Assembly (NCBI GenBank): GCA_003162615.1
Contig: PMNG01000146.1
Span: 4,139-11,879, forward strand
Length of the DNA: 7,741 nucleotides
Source of the DNA: Methanothrix sp.
Lineage (GTDB): Archaea > Halobacteriota > Methanosarcinia > Methanotrichales > Methanotrichaceae
Direction: 5' to 3'
A program made the position numbers and the translations under genes. Under the pieces are notes generated by a model. It saw nothing but the letters and a program-made list of their open reading frames with translations. It did not search any database and had not been told where the DNA came from. Numbering within the stretch: position 1 is the first letter of the stretch; each line of letters opens with the position of its first letter. Below are positions 1-6,526 of the stretch, one piece after another.

Positions 1-716
1 AGCTGCATGGCGCTCCACCTGGAGGTGGTTCCGCCGTCGCAGGATCTGACTACGATGGTTGGGATGTGGATGGCCTGCCAGGTAGTCTTGCCAATGGCTG
101 CCTTGATCTCCTCAGCCTGATCGGCCGGGAAGAGCTTGTTGATATCGACCACGTACTGGGGGTCAATCTCATCAACCAGGTTGTCGTCGCCGGAGAAGAT
201 ACGGACGTTACAGTCGTCGACTAAGCCAGGGTGAGTCTCAACCATGTGCTCCTGAACCACGGCTGCACCGGGCATGGCGTGGTTGAGGATCTCCAGGTAG
301 TTGTTGATGGTCTCAGGAGTTACTTCCTTTCCGAGACGCTTCTCCAACACCTCGTGGGCCATATCCAGACCAACAATTATGGTCCTGCGGATGTCGTCCC
401 ACTGCTGCTGCATAGCCGGGTTGTTGACGAAGTGCAGGTCGTCGCCCTCTACTACATACTCAGTTCCTGAGAGCTTGTAGGGGACGAGCTGCCTCTGGCC
501 CAGGGGTATTCCGCCAGCGTGAACATAGGGGTTGTAGCCGGTCATGCCACGCTTGCCCTCGAGCTTCTTGGCATACTCCATGAATTCTCTCTTACGGGCG
601 CTCTGCTCGGGTCCAAGCCTCTTGTACTCGGTCTTCTGGCCTGAAAGATCGAAATCCTTTCCGAACTTCTTGTTAAGAGCCTTTATGAATAGCTTCTTGC
701 TGTGCATCTTTGCCAT
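1..716 (-). CDS. mcrA: Methyl-coenzyme M reductase alpha subunit, N-terminal part (cut by window edge)
   Basis: This is the alpha subunit of the nickel enzyme (coenzyme F430) that converts methyl-coenzyme M and coenzyme B to methane and the heterodisulfide in the cytoplasm. About 238 N-terminal residues are visible; the family is about 550, so the rest lies beyond base 1. Family blocks in order are YNPYVHAGG-PLGQR (61-75), VEGDDLHFVNNPAMQQ (89-104), DDIRRTIIVGL (107-117), KRLGKEVTPETI (126-137), HAMPGAAVVQEHMVETHP and CDGGTTSRWSAMQ at the visible end. Gln155 aligns with Gln147 of the Methanothermobacter enzyme, the axial nickel ligand. The Arg of TTSRWS corresponds to the coenzyme B-contacting arginine. 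The stretch with the methyl-His, thio-Gly and other modified residues is outside the window. The ATG at 716 has a GGTGAT ribosome site 4 nt upstream and lies 16 nt after the mcrG stop. It is the last gene of the visible operon. Confidence 0.97.
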   Translation of the reverse strand, partial: MAKMHSKKLFIKALNKKFGKDFDLSGQKTEYKRLGPEQSARKREFMEYAKKLEGKRGMTGYNPYVHAGGIPLGQRQLVPYKLSGTEYVVEGDDLHFVNNPAMQQQWDDIRRTIIVGLDMAHEVLEKRLGKEVTPETINNYLEILNHAMPGAAVVQEHMVETHPGLVDDCNVRIFSGDDNLVDEIDPQYVVDINKLFPADQAEEIKAAIGKTTWQAIHIPTIVVRSCDGGTTSRWSAMQ

Positions 717-732
717 TTGTATCACCCACCTT

Positions 733-1500
733 TTACTCTGGCCTGAAGCCCCACTTGCTTCTTAGCGTCCACATGTGGTGCAGAGCTTCGATGGCCTCGT
801 CGTTCTTCCTAGCGCCGACTTTTCCGCCGACGGCTACGCCGTCGAACCTGAAGATGGTGGTCCTCTTCTTGGCCTCAGCCTCGCTCATGGGCTTGCCCAG
901 GCTTGCCTTCTTGTCGAGGGGAATACCGACCTGGTCCTTGACCTGGTAAACGTTCCCGTCCTTGCCCATCTCAGTCCTGGATAGCATATCGAACATCATG
1001 CCGTTCTCTTCAAGCCTCAAGGAGTGGCCGTGAACTGTGCAGCCTCTCATGCCGGCTAGAGCGGGATCGAACATCTCGCTGTCCATGATGGTCTTGGTGT
1101 ACTTCTCGATATCCCTCTCCCTGGCCTCGATGATCTGCCTTCCGGACAGGGTGCCCGGGTCGCAGCCCTTGCAGTTGATTGCTCCCCAGTAGGATCTCCA
1201 GTATGGGACCGATGGCGAGAAGTAGTACGAATCAGCAAACTGGGAGTACCTGACACGGTCTCCGGCTGCTGCGCCAGCGGTTGGTGCTACGATCTGCCTT
1301 ATTGGGCAGTCGGGCTCGCCCATCTCTTTAAGGGGTGGATGGGTGCTTCCGTAATCCGCACCTGGGGCCCTGTGGCCCATGGCGGCTACAACGTCAGCCT
1401 CGGGGATATCCCTGAGCTTATCGACATTGCCGGACATGTGCTTCCTTCTGTTGATTCCAACAGAGGAGCTTCCGGGATAGAATTGTGGTGTGTAAGCCAT
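733..1500 (-). CDS. mcrG: Methyl-coenzyme M reductase gamma subunit
   Basis: This is the gamma subunit of the alpha2-beta2-gamma2 methyl-coenzyme M reductase, 255 residues, the usual length. Recognisable blocks are the N-terminal QFYPGSSSVGINRRKHM (6-22), RAPGADYGSTHPPL (44-57), the SGRQIIEARERDIEKY region (119-134), CTVHGHSLRLEENGMMFDML, and a C-terminal RTTIFRFDGVAVGGKVG segment. Arg121 in SGRQI aligns with Arg120 of the Methanothermobacter gamma subunit, which forms a salt bridge with the sulfonate of coenzyme M. The HGHSLRL motif belongs to the F430-binding side. The ATG at 1500 follows a GAGGAGAG ribosome site by about 7 nt and begins 3 nt after the mcrD stop, so translation is probably coupled. 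No mcrC lies between mcrD and this gene. The stop is TAA at 733-735. Confidence 0.97.
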   Translation of the reverse strand: MAYTPQFYPGSSSVGINRRKHMSGNVDKLRDIPEADVVAAMGHRAPGADYGSTHPPLKEMGEPDCPIRQIVAPTAGAAAGDRVRYSQFADSYYFSPSVPYWRSYWGAINCKGCDPGTLSGRQIIEARERDIEKYTKTIMDSEMFDPALAGMRGCTVHGHSLRLEENGMMFDMLSRTEMGKDGNVYQVKDQVGIPLDKKASLGKPMSEAEAKKRTTIFRFDGVAVGGKVGARKNDEAIEALHHMWTLRSKWGFRPE

Positions 1501-1503
1501 ATT

Positions 1504-2010
1504 TTATCTCTCCTCATCTTCTTTAAAGGTCACCATATCTTCAGACAGTATGGCCAGTTTGTCTTTCTTGGCTTTCGGGTCGATCAGTCCAAGGATGCGC
1601 TCGTCCTCGACCTTGCCATACTTGGCGTAGTCCGAGGTGGTCATCCTGTCGTGGAAGAACTTTCCCTGTCTGAACTGGAAGGAGAAGGGCAGCGCTCGCT
1701 CACACGCCGCTTTTAAACCGCCTAGGTAATCTTCGCTTTCCATCTCAAGCCTGATCCTTCCAACCTTAACTCTCAGCTCAATCGCCTGATCTCCTATCTC
1801 GACGAGGAGATTTCTGTTTGCCTCGATCGGTATGCCTTTTCCGGGACCGTAGGGGACCTCACGGGGCATATTGGGCCCGTGGATCATTATTCTCCTGATC
1901 CCGCCGTTTTTGTATATCTCGCAAAGAAGGCGCTGGGCAGTCTCGGGCATTAGGAACCGGCTGGGAACTATCTCCACCTGGACTGAATTCGTGTCTGATT
2001 TAGTGACCAT
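1504..2010 (-). CDS. mcrD: Methyl-coenzyme M reductase operon protein D (maturation/activation factor)
   Basis: This 168-residue protein matches McrD, a small non-subunit protein encoded in mcr operons. Known work links McrD to binding MCR and to its assembly or activation; it is not part of the mature hexamer. Visible family features are the N-terminal VQVEIVPSRFLMPETAQRLL block (10-29), the glycine-rich IHGPNMPREVPYGPGKG segment (43-59), and IGDQAIELRVKVGRIRLEME, followed by a charged C-terminus (KAKKDKLAILSEDMVTFKEDEER). The ATG at 2010 lies 14 nt downstream of the mcrB stop. No strong ribosome site precedes it, and an out-of-frame ATG sits at 2014, so translation may depend on coupling to mcrB. 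The family anchor VQVEI begins at residue 10, which supports this start. Identity is firm; the exact start is slightly less so. Confidence 0.94.
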   Translation of the reverse strand: MVTKSDTNSVQVEIVPSRFLMPETAQRLLCEIYKNGGIRRIMIHGPNMPREVPYGPGKGIPIEANRNLLVEIGDQAIELRVKVGRIRLEMESEDYLGGLKAACERALPFSFQFRQGKFFHDRMTTSDYAKYGKVEDERILGLIDPKAKKDKLAILSEDMVTFKEDEER

Positions 2011-2024
2011 GCATTCAGCCTGTT

Positions 2025-3329
2025 TTACACAGCCTCCGCAACCGATACGATCGGCTCACGGAACTCCTTGATCTCGCTGTAGATAGCACCGACCAGACCG
2101 GATGTCATCTCGGGGGTGAACATCTGGGTGCCTGCGTCCAGCGCTACTGCTGCAGCCACGCACGGAATGGCAAACCCTCTGGAGTGCCTTGTGACAACGT
2201 GGTTGCCGTTGAAGACTCCGGGTCCGCCGCCGCCGTAGATGGAGTGGCTGAAGAACGAGAACCCGACTGCTGTACCCATTACCCTGCCGAAGTCGCATCC
2301 TGGCAGAGCAGTCTCCTTCTCGATTATATCGTTGAAGTATAGCAGTGTCGAGGACACAGCCTGCGCGCCCCTCAGGGATCCGCAGTTTACCATTGTGGCT
2401 GCCAGCACGCCTGCAGCGCAGTAAGCGTTCCACTTGGAGACGTCGTTAGCCTCATACATGACGTATCCGGAGGGGAGCTTCTTGCCAGCCTTGATGACCT
2501 TGTCCTCAAGGGCCTTGGCTACTGTGCTCTGGACGACTGTGCCTATGGTTCCGGTCTTGCCGTTGGCCTTGACACACTCGTAAACCATGTTGTTGGCGTT
2601 CAGGCCCTGATATGCCATGCCCAGGAGCTGGTGCCTCTCGAATATGCCCATGGCGTTGCCCATCTCCATCTCGCCGATCTGCTCGTAGATCGAAGCCAGA
2701 GCAGCGGCATTCATGGCATTCCTCTTGGTGATTGCTGCAAGGTGGTTGGCCATGACGTTCCTGAGAGCAAAGCCCAAACCTTCATCGTTCTGGGGGATGT
2801 TGAGAACAGATGCCACGTTTCCGCCGGCCATGCCTACAGTCTGCGGGTACTCGCCCCAAACAGCGGCGTGAACCATTGGTGCGTCGACCATGCCGACCTT
2901 GAACTGCTGGACAAGTGCCTCAACTGTGGCAGCGGCCGCAGCAGTCAATCCGACCACGAACTCAGAAGCTGCGTTGAGCCTGGCTGTGGGTATCTGAACC
3001 ATAAGCTGTTTTCCTCCGCCGAGCACCTTGACAACTGTGTCGTCGCCAGCGGTTACTTGCAGCAGGGTCTTTATCTTATCGGCTAGGGGATTTGCGTTGG
3101 CTATAACATCGAACTTGAGCTCGCGTCCCTTTACCTTTCTCTTGCCACCGGCAACAGCACCGGTCTTGAGGCCGTTCTCAATTCCTGCCAGGTTAACTGC
3201 AACGGTTCGCTTGGTGAGGCCGATGAGCCTCTGCATGGCAGCGTTCTTGAGTGGGCTGACGGCGCTTAGGTCGACGTCGCTCTTTAAAAGAACACCACGG
3301 TCACTATATAGGTCTATCTTGTCAGACAC
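2025..3329 (-). CDS. mcrB: Methyl-coenzyme M reductase beta subunit
   Basis: This is the beta subunit of methyl-coenzyme M reductase, 434 residues, the usual length. Family blocks are DKIDLYSDRG (3-12), KRTVAVNLAGIENGLKTG (40-57), LGGGKQLMVQIPTAR, NANNMVYECVKANGKTGTIG, and the signature FSFFSHSIYGGGGPGVFNGNH through RHSRGFAIPCVAAAVALDAGTQMF. His362, Tyr365 and His377 align, with a constant offset of two, to His364, Tyr367 and His379 of the Methanothermobacter beta subunit, which line the coenzyme M and coenzyme B site. I chose the GTG at 3329 because it matches where the family starts and has an AGGAGGAT ribosome site about 6 nt upstream. The frame stays open for 36 more codons to a TTG at 3437, but that stretch has no family similarity and includes the ribosome site. 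It is the first gene of the operon, about 120 nt downstream of the predicted transcription start. Confidence 0.96.
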   Translation of the reverse strand: MSDKIDLYSDRGVLLKSDVDLSAVSPLKNAAMQRLIGLTKRTVAVNLAGIENGLKTGAVAGGKRKVKGRELKFDVIANANPLADKIKTLLQVTAGDDTVVKVLGGGKQLMVQIPTARLNAASEFVVGLTAAAAATVEALVQQFKVGMVDAPMVHAAVWGEYPQTVGMAGGNVASVLNIPQNDEGLGFALRNVMANHLAAITKRNAMNAAALASIYEQIGEMEMGNAMGIFERHQLLGMAYQGLNANNMVYECVKANGKTGTIGTVVQSTVAKALEDKVIKAGKKLPSGYVMYEANDVSKWNAYCAAGVLAATMVNCGSLRGAQAVSSTLLYFNDIIEKETALPGCDFGRVMGTAVGFSFFSHSIYGGGGPGVFNGNHVVTRHSRGFAIPCVAAAVALDAGTQMFTPEMTSGLVGAIYSEIKEFREPIVSVAEAV

Positions 3330-3336
3330 GTTCTTA
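3330..3336 (-). promoter_or_regulatory. Spacer separating the mcrB GTG start from its ribosome binding site
   Basis: Reading the minus strand, AAAGGAGGATAAGAAC stands directly before the GTG at 3329. The AGGAGG core lies just upstream of this spacer, at about 3338-3343, and is a near-complete match to the archaeal 16S rRNA tail. It decides the GTG start of mcrB over the upstream in-frame TTG at 3437. Confidence 0.8.
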
Positions 3337-3344
3337 TCCTCCTT

Positions 3345-3452
3345 TACCTTTTTAGCAGAATAAACTGTAGGGTGCCGATCACAGGAGCGATGATTAAGAC
3401 AACGCATGCTATAATAGGTCTTATCCAGTTCAAGCAATCCTCTACATTCTCC
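3345..3452 (-). promoter_or_regulatory. Long 5' leader of the mcr operon
   Basis: If transcription starts about 25 nt downstream of the TATA box at 3472-3489, the mcr mRNA has a leader of roughly 120 nt before the GTG at 3329. Within it, TAAGAC at 3423-3418 can pair with GTCTTA at 3400-3395 (minus-strand reading; 6-bp stem, 17-nt loop). The start site is inferred from the box, and I recognise no known riboswitch. Confidence 0.4.
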
Positions 3453-3471
3453 CGCTGCCAGTCAATAGACC

Positions 3472-3490
3472 CTTAAATACTTAAAGTTTT
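3472..3490 (-). promoter_or_regulatory. TATA/BRE promoter of the mcr operon
   Basis: Read on the minus strand, AAAACTTTAAGTATTTAAGG contains an A-rich BRE-like start and TTTAAGTA / TATTTAAG boxes of the archaeal TBP-binding type. It is the best such match upstream of mcrB. It puts the start site near 3450. The exact register of the box is uncertain because two TTTAA cores overlap. Confidence 0.6.
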
Positions 3491-3498
3491 TGCGTGTA

Positions 3499-3515
3499 TA
3501 ATTATTACATAATTA
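3499..3515. promoter_or_regulatory. Perfect 17-bp palindrome upstream of the mcr promoter (candidate operator)
   Basis: TAATTATTACATAATTA has two perfect 7-bp arms around a TAC centre. It lies 9 bp upstream of the BRE/TATA region of mcrB. The position suits binding by a dimeric regulator, but the DNA here is very AT-rich, so chance symmetry is possible. Confidence 0.35.
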
Positions 3516-3636
3516 AAAATAGAAAAGAGTATCTACTGAGTCCATAAATAACAAATTTCTTTTTTAAATCGATTTTTTTGAATTTGTATCGCTTTAATTG
3601 GGTCGTTGCCTTGCTTCTTCAATCTTATTTAAACTA

Positions 3637-3681
3637 TTTGAACGACGGGCTTCGCTTTAGGGCCTGAGCCCGCACGTCAAA
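3637..3681. repeat. 45-nt imperfect inverted repeat, GC-rich island in the AT-rich spacer
   Basis: The 15-nt arms at 3637-3651 and 3667-3681 pair at 11 of 15 positions: TTTGA with TCAAA outside and CGGGCT with AGCCCG inside, separated by a symmetric 4x4 mismatch, around a 15-nt loop. It is much more GC-rich than the flanks. It could be a structured RNA, the remnant of a small mobile repeat, or a protein site. No neighbouring gene explains it as a terminator. Confidence 0.4.
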
Positions 3682-3699
3682 CCTAAATATGCAAGAAAT

Positions 3700-3768
3700 T
3701 TGTAAATTATATGATAAATCATTAATTATAATGTGTAGCATAGACATTAATTTATTGTAAATTATATG
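3700..3768. repeat. 14-bp perfect direct repeat, TTGTAAATTATATG, 55 bp apart
   Basis: Identical copies stand at 3700-3713 and 3755-3768. Each contains a TATA-like core. The second copy lies about 40 bp before the ATG of the small Cys-rich ORF at 3807 and could act as its promoter. Their function is unknown. Confidence 0.5.
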
Positions 3769-3806
3769 TATCTAACCGAATTTAGTCTATTTCTTGCCGT
3801 GCGCGG

Positions 3807-3971
3807 ATGATGAAGTGCTGCAAATATTGCGATGAAAACGGATATCTATGTAAGTCAATAGATTCACAATCTCGCACGTTTTTTGCTTACACCATTCGAT
3901 TATCAATATGTCAGACAACGCTGATGGATAGAGCTTGTTACAAGACGAAATCTCAACGTCAAGGGCAATGA
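3807..3971 (+). CDS. Possible small cysteine-rich protein (54 aa)
   Basis: An open frame of 54 codons starts with two ATGs (3807, 3810) and ends at TGA 3969-3971. It encodes six cysteines (residues 4, 5, 8, 15, 35, 44): CCKYC near the N-terminus, then ENGYLC, and later SICQTTLMDRACYKTK. The spaced Cys pairs suggest metal binding, and small CxxC proteins are common in methanogens. I recognise no named family and assign no function. A TATA-like box at 3759-3768 is about 40 bp upstream, but no clear ribosome site is present. The frame is the most protein-like stretch of the mcr-topA spacer, yet it is short enough to arise by chance. Codon use is more AT-rich than in the neighbouring genes. Confidence 0.4.
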   Translation: MMKCCKYCDENGYLCKSIDSQSRTFFAYTIRLSICQTTLMDRACYKTKSQRQGQ

Positions 3972-4116
3972 GATCTGAAAATTGTCCCCTCTTTTCGGCC
4001 CGGCCATGTGACTACTTGGCATCTGCAGCTGGATGGGCCTGAAACGGATGCCTATCGGGTCCCAGCGGGAATCTATAGAAAAACTTTATATCACTGCAGG
4101 AGTTGGCTGAGACGGA
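3972..4116 (+). promoter_or_regulatory. topA upstream region with TATA box (4084-4092)
   Basis: GAAAAACTTTATATC near 4078-4092 fits an archaeal BRE plus TATA box (CTTTATATC). Counting about 25 nt from the box puts the transcription start at roughly 4110-4117, next to the topA ATG, so the mRNA is probably leaderless or nearly so. No good ribosome site sits at usable distance; the GGAG at 4099-4102 is 14 nt from the ATG. The rest of this stretch shows nothing I can name. Confidence 0.55.
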
Positions 4117-6321
4117 ATGCATCTCATTATCGCAGAGAAGCACGATGCCGCAAAGAGGATTGCCCAGATCCTGGCAGGATCAAAGCCCAAATCCCCTCGC
4201 GTGAACGGTGCTGAGACCTTCTCCTTCGATGATAAAGTGGTCATAGGCCTGAGTGGACATATCGTTGGAGTTGATTACCCTGCCGGCTACAACAACTGGC
4301 AGAAAGTGGACTGCAAGGAGCTAATCCATGCGGAGATTGTGACGACGCCGATCCAGGAGAAGATAATCTCCGCGCTAAAGAAGCTCGGCAAAGAGGCAGA
4401 TCGCATCACCATAGCCACGGACTACGACCGGGAAGGCGAGTTGATCGGTGTGGAGGCACTCAAGATCGCGGCCGAGAAGGATCCCAAGATAAAGATAGAC
4501 CGAGTCCGCTACAGCGCTATCACTAAAGAGGAGATCCAGAGCGCCTTCAAGAATCCGGGTAAGGTGGACTACGATCTGGCCGCCTCCGGAGAAGCCAGAC
4601 AGATCGTAGACCTAGTTTGGGGTGCGGTCCTAACCAGATTCATCTCCAAAACCTCAGGACGGCTAGGCAAGGAGTTCCTCTCTGTGGGCCGGGTCCAGTC
4701 ACCCACTCTGGCCCTCATAGTGGACAGAGAGAAGGAGATAGAAGCCTTCAAGCCCGAACCGTATTGGGAGATCTACGTAGACCTGGAAAAGGAGCTGCGG
4801 GTCCACCACGCTAAGGGCAAGATCTGGGACAAGGTCGAGGTTGACCAGATAGTAGCGAACCTCGGTCCAGAAGGTATCATAAAGTCCATAGAGAAAAAGC
4901 CCAGGTACGACAAACCGCCGACCCCCTTCGACACTACCAGCTTCATCAGCGCCGCCAGTGCAATCGGCTTCTCTGCGGCCAACGCTATGAGGATAGCAGA
5001 ATGGCTCTATACCAATGGATTCATCTCCTACCCCAGAACCGACAATACTGTCTATCCGCCCTCTATTGACCTTAAGTCCTTAGTGTCCATGTTCACAAAG
5101 GGGGCTTTCGCCAAGGAGGCTCAGAACCTTCTCAAAGGAAGAATGGTGCCGACAAGGGGCAAACGGTCCACAACAGACCACCCGCCCATTTATCCCACTG
5201 CCTCTGTCGATAAGAATGAACTGAAGGAAGAACAGTGGAAGATATACGAGCTAGTGGTGCGCCGGTTCTTTGCCACCCTGGCTGAGCAGTCCTCCTGGGA
5301 GATCTCTACTCTGTCGGTCGACATAGGGAAAGAGCCCTTCCGGGCCAACGGAGCCAGGTTGATCGAGGCCGGATGGCGAGCATATTACCCCTACAGCAAA
5401 TCTGAGGAGCACTTACTTCCAGAGCTAAATGAGGGAGAGCGTCTGTTGGTTTTAGGGCACGAGGTGGCCTCCAAGGAGACACAGCCCCCTGCTCGCTACG
5501 GCCAGGGAAGGTTGATCAAGCTCATGGACGAGCTAGGCCTTGGCACTAAATCAACGCGCCACGATATCATTAGCAAATTGTACGCCCGTGCGTACGTCCA
5601 TGGCAACCCAATGAAGCCCACGAACACGGCCTATGCGGTCGTGGACACGCTGGAGAAGTACGCCTCCGCCATAACCAAACCGGAGATGACCCAGACCCTT
5701 GAGAAGGACATGACCCGCATATCCGAGCGCAAGATCAAGGAGGCAGAGGTCATAGATGAGTCCCGGGAGATGCTGACCTCTATCTTCAAAGACCTTGAAG
5801 AGAACGAAGCGGTGATAGGCACATCTCTGCGAGAAGGTCTTCGAACCGACAAGATCGTGGGGAAGTGCGAGAAGTGCGGCTCTGAGCTGATTATCCGGAG
5901 AGGTCGACGTGGGTCCAGGTTCATAGGATGCTCAGGATACCCTAACTGCAAATTCACCTTGCCTCTTCCCAGATTTGGAACTCTGCTCGTCACTGACAAG
6001 GAGTGCGATATGCACCACATGAACCACGTCAGGATAATCAACAAGGGAAAGAGGCCCTGGGACCTGGGCTGTCCCCACTGTAATTTCCTGGAGTGGCAAG
6101 CTAAAAAATCTCAGGAACCCAAATCCATCAACGACGTTTTAACGAACATTCAAGGGATCGGCCCCAAGACCCTGGAGAAGCTGACGGCAGCGGGGATAAA
6201 GACCACGCAAGACCTGTTAAAGGCAGAAGTCGAAAGCCTGGTAGAGAAGACTGGGTTGAGCCAGAAGAAGCTCTTGGCCTGGCAGAGCGCTGCTAAAGCG
6301 CTCACCGCTCAGGGCTGTTAG
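4117..6321 (+). CDS. topA: DNA topoisomerase IA (archaeal topoisomerase I)
   Basis: This 734-residue type IA topoisomerase cuts one DNA strand through a 5'-phosphotyrosine and relaxes or decatenates DNA. The toprim domain covers about residues 1-140: Glu7 in LIIAEKHDAAKRIA and the metal-binding DYDREGE (Asp102, Asp104, Glu107). The core domain follows, with SGEARQIVDLVWGAVLTR, the SVGRVQSPTLALIVDRE motif (189-205), and the catalytic Tyr305 in GFISYPRTDN. The C-terminus has a four-cysteine zinc module (Cys584, Cys587, Cys605, Cys611), then a second, Cys/His-type module (Cys630, His633, His634, Cys652, Cys655), and finally a helix-hairpin-helix domain (IQGIGPKTLEKLTAAGI, 678-694), a non-specific DNA-binding fold. 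There is no helicase part, so this is not reverse gyrase. The start is set by the toprim strand beginning at residue 2. It stands alone and converges on the tRNAs. Confidence 0.95.
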   Translation: MHLIIAEKHDAAKRIAQILAGSKPKSPRVNGAETFSFDDKVVIGLSGHIVGVDYPAGYNNWQKVDCKELIHAEIVTTPIQEKIISALKKLGKEADRITIATDYDREGELIGVEALKIAAEKDPKIKIDRVRYSAITKEEIQSAFKNPGKVDYDLAASGEARQIVDLVWGAVLTRFISKTSGRLGKEFLSVGRVQSPTLALIVDREKEIEAFKPEPYWEIYVDLEKELRVHHAKGKIWDKVEVDQIVANLGPEGIIKSIEKKPRYDKPPTPFDTTSFISAASAIGFSAANAMRIAEWLYTNGFISYPRTDNTVYPPSIDLKSLVSMFTKGAFAKEAQNLLKGRMVPTRGKRSTTDHPPIYPTASVDKNELKEEQWKIYELVVRRFFATLAEQSSWEISTLSVDIGKEPFRANGARLIEAGWRAYYPYSKSEEHLLPELNEGERLLVLGHEVASKETQPPARYGQGRLIKLMDELGLGTKSTRHDIISKLYARAYVHGNPMKPTNTAYAVVDTLEKYASAITKPEMTQTLEKDMTRISERKIKEAEVIDESREMLTSIFKDLEENEAVIGTSLREGLRTDKIVGKCEKCGSELIIRRGRRGSRFIGCSGYPNCKFTLPLPRFGTLLVTDKECDMHHMNHVRIINKGKRPWDLGCPHCNFLEWQAKKSQEPKSINDVLTNIQGIGPKTLEKLTAAGIKTTQDLLKAEVESLVEKTGLSQKKLLAWQSAAKALTAQGC

Positions 6322-6330
6322 TTCATTAGA

Positions 6331-6346
6331 ATTTTTTGCCCTTTTA
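6331..6346 (+). terminator. T-rich terminator after topA
   Basis: Ten bases after the topA stop comes a run of six T (6332-6337), followed by a second run (6342-6345). Archaeal termination uses such T-tracts on the coding strand without a required hairpin, so this is the likely end of the topA transcript. Confidence 0.55.
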
Positions 6347-6437
6347 TTTATCGCAATACTCCACAACTTTGCTGCGGGTGCGTTGCTGCTCGTTCGACGT
6401 TGTTCGATGAGAACCCTACTATATTTTATAGCCAGCA
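6347..6437. other. Convergent spacer between topA and the tRNA pair
   Basis: No gene is evident. GTTCGA occurs twice 4 bp apart near 6392-6407, and CTATATTTTATAG (6419-6431) is a perfect 5-bp-arm inverted repeat 6 nt past the tRNA 3' end. The minus strand shows no long T-tract that would be a plain terminator for the tRNAs. Confidence 0.4.
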
Positions 6438-6511
6438 TGGGCCTGGCCGGATTTGAACCGGCGGCCACTCGGTTATGAGCCGAGCGCTCTACCGGACTAA
6501 GCTACAGGCCC
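6438..6511 (-). tRNA. tRNA with CAU anticodon (elongator Met or Ile2)
   Basis: The 74-nt gene folds fully: acceptor GGGCCTG with CAGGCCC and discriminator A, D-stem GCTT/GAGC, anticodon stem CTCGG/CCGAG with loop CTCATAA, and T-arm GCCGG-TTCAAAT-CCGGC. The anticodon CAU is at 6475-6477. No intron is present and CCA is not encoded. It lacks the AGCGGG-type acceptor start of archaeal initiator tRNA. I cannot separate elongator tRNA-Met from tRNA-Ile2, in which the CAU cytidine is modified to agmatidine to read AUA. It lies 12 nt after tRNA-Asn plus its CCA and has no promoter of its own, so the two are probably co-transcribed. Confidence 0.93.
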
Positions 6512-6526
6512 TAAAACGAGATTTGG

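Noticed and set aside
1339..1716. 125-codon plus-strand ORF opposite mcrG and mcrD
   Set aside because: It is an antisense shadow crossing two well-identified genes.
2631..3086. 151-codon plus-strand ORF opposite mcrB (also 3028-3363)
   Set aside because: These are antisense shadows of a highly conserved gene, and their sequences look like no protein.
3330..3437. N-terminal extension of mcrB from a TTG at 3437 (36 extra codons)
   Set aside because: The extension has no McrB similarity and contains the strong ribosome site for the GTG at 3329, where the family N-terminus begins.
3689..3760. 23-codon ORF starting ATGCAAGAA
   Set aside because: Too short, very AT-rich, and it runs through the direct repeats without any protein feature.
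3807..3860. C/D box guide RNA suggested by ATGATGA and a second CGATGA
   Set aside because: No CUGA D or D' boxes at suitable distance, and no flanking terminal stem.
4008..4214. Plus-strand ORF of 68 codons running into topA
   Set aside because: It overlaps about 100 nt of topA in another frame, spans the topA TATA box, and has no recognisable domain.
5631..6044. 137-codon minus-strand ORF inside topA
   Set aside because: It is an antisense shadow of the zinc-module region; no promoter or family match.
6217..6468. Minus-strand ORF of 83 codons between topA and the tRNA
   Set aside because: It begins inside the tRNA-CAU gene and ends inside topA, with no recognisable domain.
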